Below the pieces are notes generated by a model. It was given only the letters and a program-made list of their open reading frames with translations. It made no database searches and was not told the DNA's origin. Shown here piece after piece: positions 59,490 through 64,000 of a stretch of DNA of 64,000 nt; the first letter of the stretch is position 1; each line of letters begins with the position of its first letter. Both the position numbers and the translations under genes were made by a program. Source of the DNA: Dryococelus australis (taxonomy: Eukaryota > Arthropoda > Insecta > Phasmatodea > Phasmatidae); assembly GCA_029891345.1 (NCBI GenBank), contig CM057005.1:66473760-66537759 (forward strand). The letters run 5' to 3'.

Positions 59490-62300
59490 ACTCTTCAAAT
59501 CCTCAATCAGTAAAACATGTCGAAAATGTAAATTTTAACGTAAACTGCTGGATGTGCCATTTTTTCTAAAACCTATAGTACATTAAACAAAATTTCTTCA
59601 CCACAGGCCTATATTCCTATATGTTTATTTAACACTAAATTACAAAGTAAATACGAAGTAGAATGTAAAATTCTTATGGTCAAAATTTCTTTAATCTTGC
59701 AGAAAATTCAGTTTTCACAATTAAAGGTTAACTCTAAGAATGGGGGTACAAAAAAGTGGAACTCCAAAAGAAATTTTTTTGCAAAAGAAAGTGAAAAATT
59801 GTCAAATTGTTTGCTGAAATACTTTTGAATAATGTTTTATTTTAATTTTCAAAAACTTTGCAGCCTAGTGTATTATGAGAAGTAATACTGGTATACATAA
59901 TTGAAGCAGAAACTGGAAGACATACGTCAACTAACTTTTGTTCAGTACTTAATGTACGATATTATACCTAGATTTAATTTATTGTAACTTCAAAACTTTT
60001 CACGTCAATAAAAAAACAAGATACATACATCTCTGTTCGTATTCGTACACATGAAGCAATATACACACACTTTGATCAAAGTTAACCATACACCTGAATT
60101 TGAGCTTAGACATATAAAAAAATTATTATTCACGCACTTCCAACAGTGTTGTAGTGCCGCTTATTCAAGCCACGTACATTTAAATAATTATAGTAACGGT
60201 TTACAATTCGCAACCTCTTAAACACAGGTTTTTCTAATTCGCATAATCTTAAACACGTGTTTAATATAATAAAATCATGTCTGTTGGTCACAAGCATTAA
60301 AACAATGTCAACCCTAAAGTAGCCAGCATAATTCACGTGGTTGAAAACTGCTTTTCTACCGCAATGTACAATGCTGATATCACACCTACAAAAACAGCTA
60401 AAAGTGAACAACTCATTTGTTAAAACTTTAATATACACAGAAATACTTTGGCGTACTCTTTCCTAAAAATCAGAAAATAGGTTTTCTTATGCTTTCCACT
60501 CATTTTGCAAATTATTACGCAACATGACATTATAAAACATAGAACACTACTACACACACATGGCCCACCAGTAAACGCATGCACAATGTGCGCTGCAAAG
60601 ATGGTGAGACACCATTCACACACATTTCCCAAAAATTAGACTTCAGCACTGTTTACAACTTCAATCCTCCAATAAAACGCCACGATTGGCTACAAGATTC
60701 ATTGTTACAATGATACGCGTCTATCGTGCTATATGGCGATCATATGAAAAAATCAAATAAAAAATGTTACCATGACCAACAAAACCAGCAAAACTCGAAC
60801 CTTTTTCCATAAACCCATAAACACGCTATAAATTCTGTACATTTTATGGGCAAATCGTAAAAGTTGGCAGGTATGCATTTGTAATTAGGTAATTCTCAAT
60901 ATAACAAATGACCATACATATTTTTTAAATTAAATATGCACAGCTTTAGCTAATATCACGTTTATTTGTAATAATTCAACTTTAGAATTGCTGTTTTTGT
61001 GTGCAATGTGCATCAAAAATGTGTGGGCATGCAGCACTTTAACCACAATAGTTGGTCATTTCACCAAAATACTTGGTGTCTGTCTCAGAACAATTCTACT
61101 CGAAATTAAAAATGAACCAACACATTTTGTGCTAATTTACTTTAGTATATACAAATTACAAAAGGGGTTCCTTCAGTCTCATCACAGAGATTTTCCTCTG
61201 TATTTTCATTTCCAACATTGTTGAAAAGCACAATATGTGAACTTATTAAAAACAAAGGTCATTAGTAAGCCAAGTAATTTTATTAATCCAAGAAGTTTTC
61301 TAACTGTTTTAAATCAAAAAGTTTTACAAGTTAAATTCCGATAAGTTTAGACACAGAACGGCTAACTTACAATTTGCTTTGTGTAAAATAACTTTTCTGA
61401 ATTAAAGTATTACATAGCAAATGCTAAGTTTGAGTGATGGGATGATTTAAGGTTATTTCAATTCAGATTATCAATGCAATTCCAATATTTTTTTTTTAAA
61501 TTATTGATTGTGGACTCGATTTGATTATCAAAAAATGTTAAAATTCATTGCAACATTTGGTATACAGTCGTATAGTACTACATTTCACTTAAAAATAACC
61601 AGAGAGAGAGAATATTTTATCTCAGTTGAATTAGCAAATTTAGTAACATTAACTATTTTAATTTAGCACTCTAGGGTAGAAATGTATAATTTTCTCATGT
61701 AGAAATGGCCATGCTAGGTAAAACAAAGTGTCAACATAGCGCAATATCAAGAATACTGCACACTTCCTAAAACAATTTCTTTTAAAGGATATACGGATAA
61801 AGATCAAGTAAAGTCGTACATATGTACTGTATTACCTTTTCGTAAATTTATCAATGTTAACTTTTGAGTTTGATGTGGCTAGCAGCATTTTATAATACTG
61901 CTATAGTGTAAGCAAAACAAATCAATCGCAGTTCATTGGTGGTTAAATTCATACATTAGCACGGACAAAATGTCTAAAAGATACTCATTTTACTGTCTCT
62001 TAGATTGGCCAAAACATGTTCCATAATTTAAGAGACTAGATATTTAATGAAAACAGTTGTTTAATGTATTAGTTTAGATATCACACTATTGTAGTATGAA
62101 ATTTTACGTGCAACTGTAAATGTAAACAAACGCTTGATTTGGCACACTGCCATAGATTTCAGCACACTTTCTAGTTGCGTGTTCACTTTGCACCAATGTT
62201 ACTAGTGTTCGCAGGCAGTTCGTCATTGTCAAACTACTGCAGCTTATTTCAAAGTACATATTTTACTGCTTGTATTATCTTTGGAATGAGTTTAAAATTT
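59490..62300. other. AT-rich stretch with no recognised gene
   Basis: No domain-bearing frame and no match to the repeat families in the window was noticed. Confidence 0.5.
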
Positions 62301-62310
62301 TGCTCTGCAA

Positions 62311-62329
62311 GGGGGGGGGGGGGGGGGGG
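62311..62329 (+). repeat. Poly(G) run of 19
   Basis: Uninterrupted G run in otherwise AT-rich DNA. Confidence 0.9.
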
Positions 62330-62967
62330 AGAAACTCACGTTGGACGACGACTTCAGGGATATAAAATTTGCCGAGACAAAAACAAATTTTTCTCATAAT
62401 TGCCTAGATCTCACAACTTTAGATTATTTTTATAGTGATAAAGTAAAGAAGCGTGTATATATAATATGCGAGAAGAGTTCATTTTTTTTTTGCTAAGAAA
62501 GCTAATTTTGTGAGATATCGCACATTTGTGGATATCTTGTGTTTTAACTTTTACTTTGGTGGTATTTCATTTATTGCAATTACCACAAAATTAAGCCTCT
62601 AATGTCATGAAACATGACTGCAAACATACAGATGCTATTTGCATTGTGTTTACAAATACCACCAGTTTTGCATATTATTTTCTTTTCAGTAAGAAATATG
62701 GTTATCAAAACCTTGCATTCCGGTAATACCAGTGGCATAATGGTAGATTTTTACTTGGGAACATGCTGGCCATGCTCTTGCTCCTACCTTTCCAAAAAAT
62801 TGGAACTTCACATTTTAATGGCATTATGACATAACCACAATATGCGCGCATGTGTACACACACATGCACATGAAAAAGCAAATACCACCATTAAATACCA
62901 CGTAAAACTAACATACCAACACATTTAGTTAGGATTGAGTTAAACATATAGACTATAAACAAAAATA

Positions 62968-64000
62968 CTATAGTCCATTCCCCATTGGAAGCAACTTTGT
63001 CGAAGCCCTGCTAAATATCTACTTGCAGGCCCATTTAGTATCCTTCCGCCAAATATAAACAAACATTGCCATGTGACTGCCATGTAGCATCTGTCAAAAT
63101 CAATGTTTACATTCCATTGAGTGTGTACATATGTTCGTATACTTTCACTACACCTAAAAATAAACATTGAAATATGACCTACTTTTAAAACTGTCAAATG
63201 TGTTATTTACTCTCTACAGCTTATCAAAGAATTCGTATCACATTCCAAAACCACTCGCTATGAATATTCACAGTTTAGGCTTCTAACATTACGTAGGTGA
63301 GCTATATGATGTTTTAAAAATGCCTGAATTGATGACAGTTCTTAAGGTTATTTTACATTAACACATTTGTGTTCAATGACGTAATGGACATTAGTATTCT
63401 GCAGCGACTGTGTAACACTGTTACAATGGCGAGATAAGGTGCTGTACAAATTGCACTTATCCTTTTGTTATGGATATATGTTAGGTCATTTCTCTAAAAG
63501 GGCGGCCTCAGTTGGAATAAATATTAAAACGAAGGAACAACCAGTGAAAAAGGAACATTAAATTCAAGCACACAACTTGTGATGCTCAATTAAATAACGT
63601 TGTGATAAAAACAGTTCACATTTAAAACGTATAAATAGTTCCAATCAAATATAGTAATCATGTACACACACGGCCACTGTATCGACAACTATGCACAAAG
63701 GCATGCCATTTCAGACGCAATGATTAACTGAACACACCTTCACTAGGTAACTGCCCCGCCATCATATAAAAATATATTAATACCGTACCATTAAAGCAAA
63801 CACACAATATTAACCGCTGTTATTTTAAACTGTAAAAATGAGATGTTACAAATCCGGCTTACTTACATATTTCGATAAGCACCATTTAATTTACATATAG
63901 TATACTAAAAAAAGAAGTTCAAATTATATTTTTACAGTGAACTATCTCTTACCGGTCGTTGCAAACACGTCGCTGCACTCCCTGTTGTAAATACAGGTTA
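62968..64000. mobile_element. 1.86 kb non-coding TIR element, copy 2 (cut by window end)
   Basis: Starts CTATAGTCCATTCCCCATTGG and follows copy 1 in the same orientation to the last base of the window (AATACAGGTTA, matching about 33349-33359). The expected right terminus would fall roughly 90 bases beyond the window. It is shorter than copy 1 because internal segments of copy 1 are absent. Confidence 0.78.

Overview
This window reads as nuclear DNA of an animal, most likely an arthropod and probably an insect. It is AT-rich, almost free of long open frames, full of interspersed repeats, and holds two GC-rich exons of a sushi (CCP) domain protein separated by a 4.5 kb intron. There are no prokaryotic operons, rRNA genes or CRISPR arrays. 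The species cannot be read from the sequence.

The only host gene supported is on the plus strand: a CCP exon at 11577-11747 and a second CCP exon at 16227-16437. They are joined by a phase-1 intron whose splice restores the last Cys of the first domain. The intron and flanks are packed with small transposons: an hAT-type MITE with an 8-bp target duplication, several copies of one tRNA-derived SINE, a 664-bp element with TTA target duplications, and two copies of a 0.4 kb inverted-repeat element bracketing the second exon.

The left arm (1-10.6 kb) is a patchwork of repeat families interrupted by a structurally complete but coding-dead Ty3/Gypsy retrotransposon on the minus strand (2792-7063). 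Its LTRs are only about 57 bp. PBS, polypurine tract, gag with zinc knuckles, protease, RT, RNase H and integrase can all be placed. Short LTRs, compact size and gag layout point to the Mag lineage.

The centre (17-34 kb) holds a palindromic Harbinger-like MITE family, more SINEs, a degenerate tandem repeat of about 285 bp (25.1-26.9 kb), and a 1.86 kb non-coding inverted-repeat element with a second copy at the right edge of the window. At 35.1-36.75 kb lies a broken pogo/Tigger-type transposase. At 38.0-40.4 kb lies a 5'-truncated non-LTR retrotransposon with a damaged reverse transcriptase. That LINE sits in a copy of the same repeat that hosts the Gypsy element at 2.3-7.7 kb, so each copy is the other's empty site.

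The right arm (41-64 kb) has remnants of another Tigger-type transposase (48.0-49.6 kb), a possible retroelement protease (47.3-47.6 kb), and long stretches with no recognised gene. It also carries notable purine-rich and poly-G tracts at 55.8, 56.3, 59.1 and 62.3 kb.
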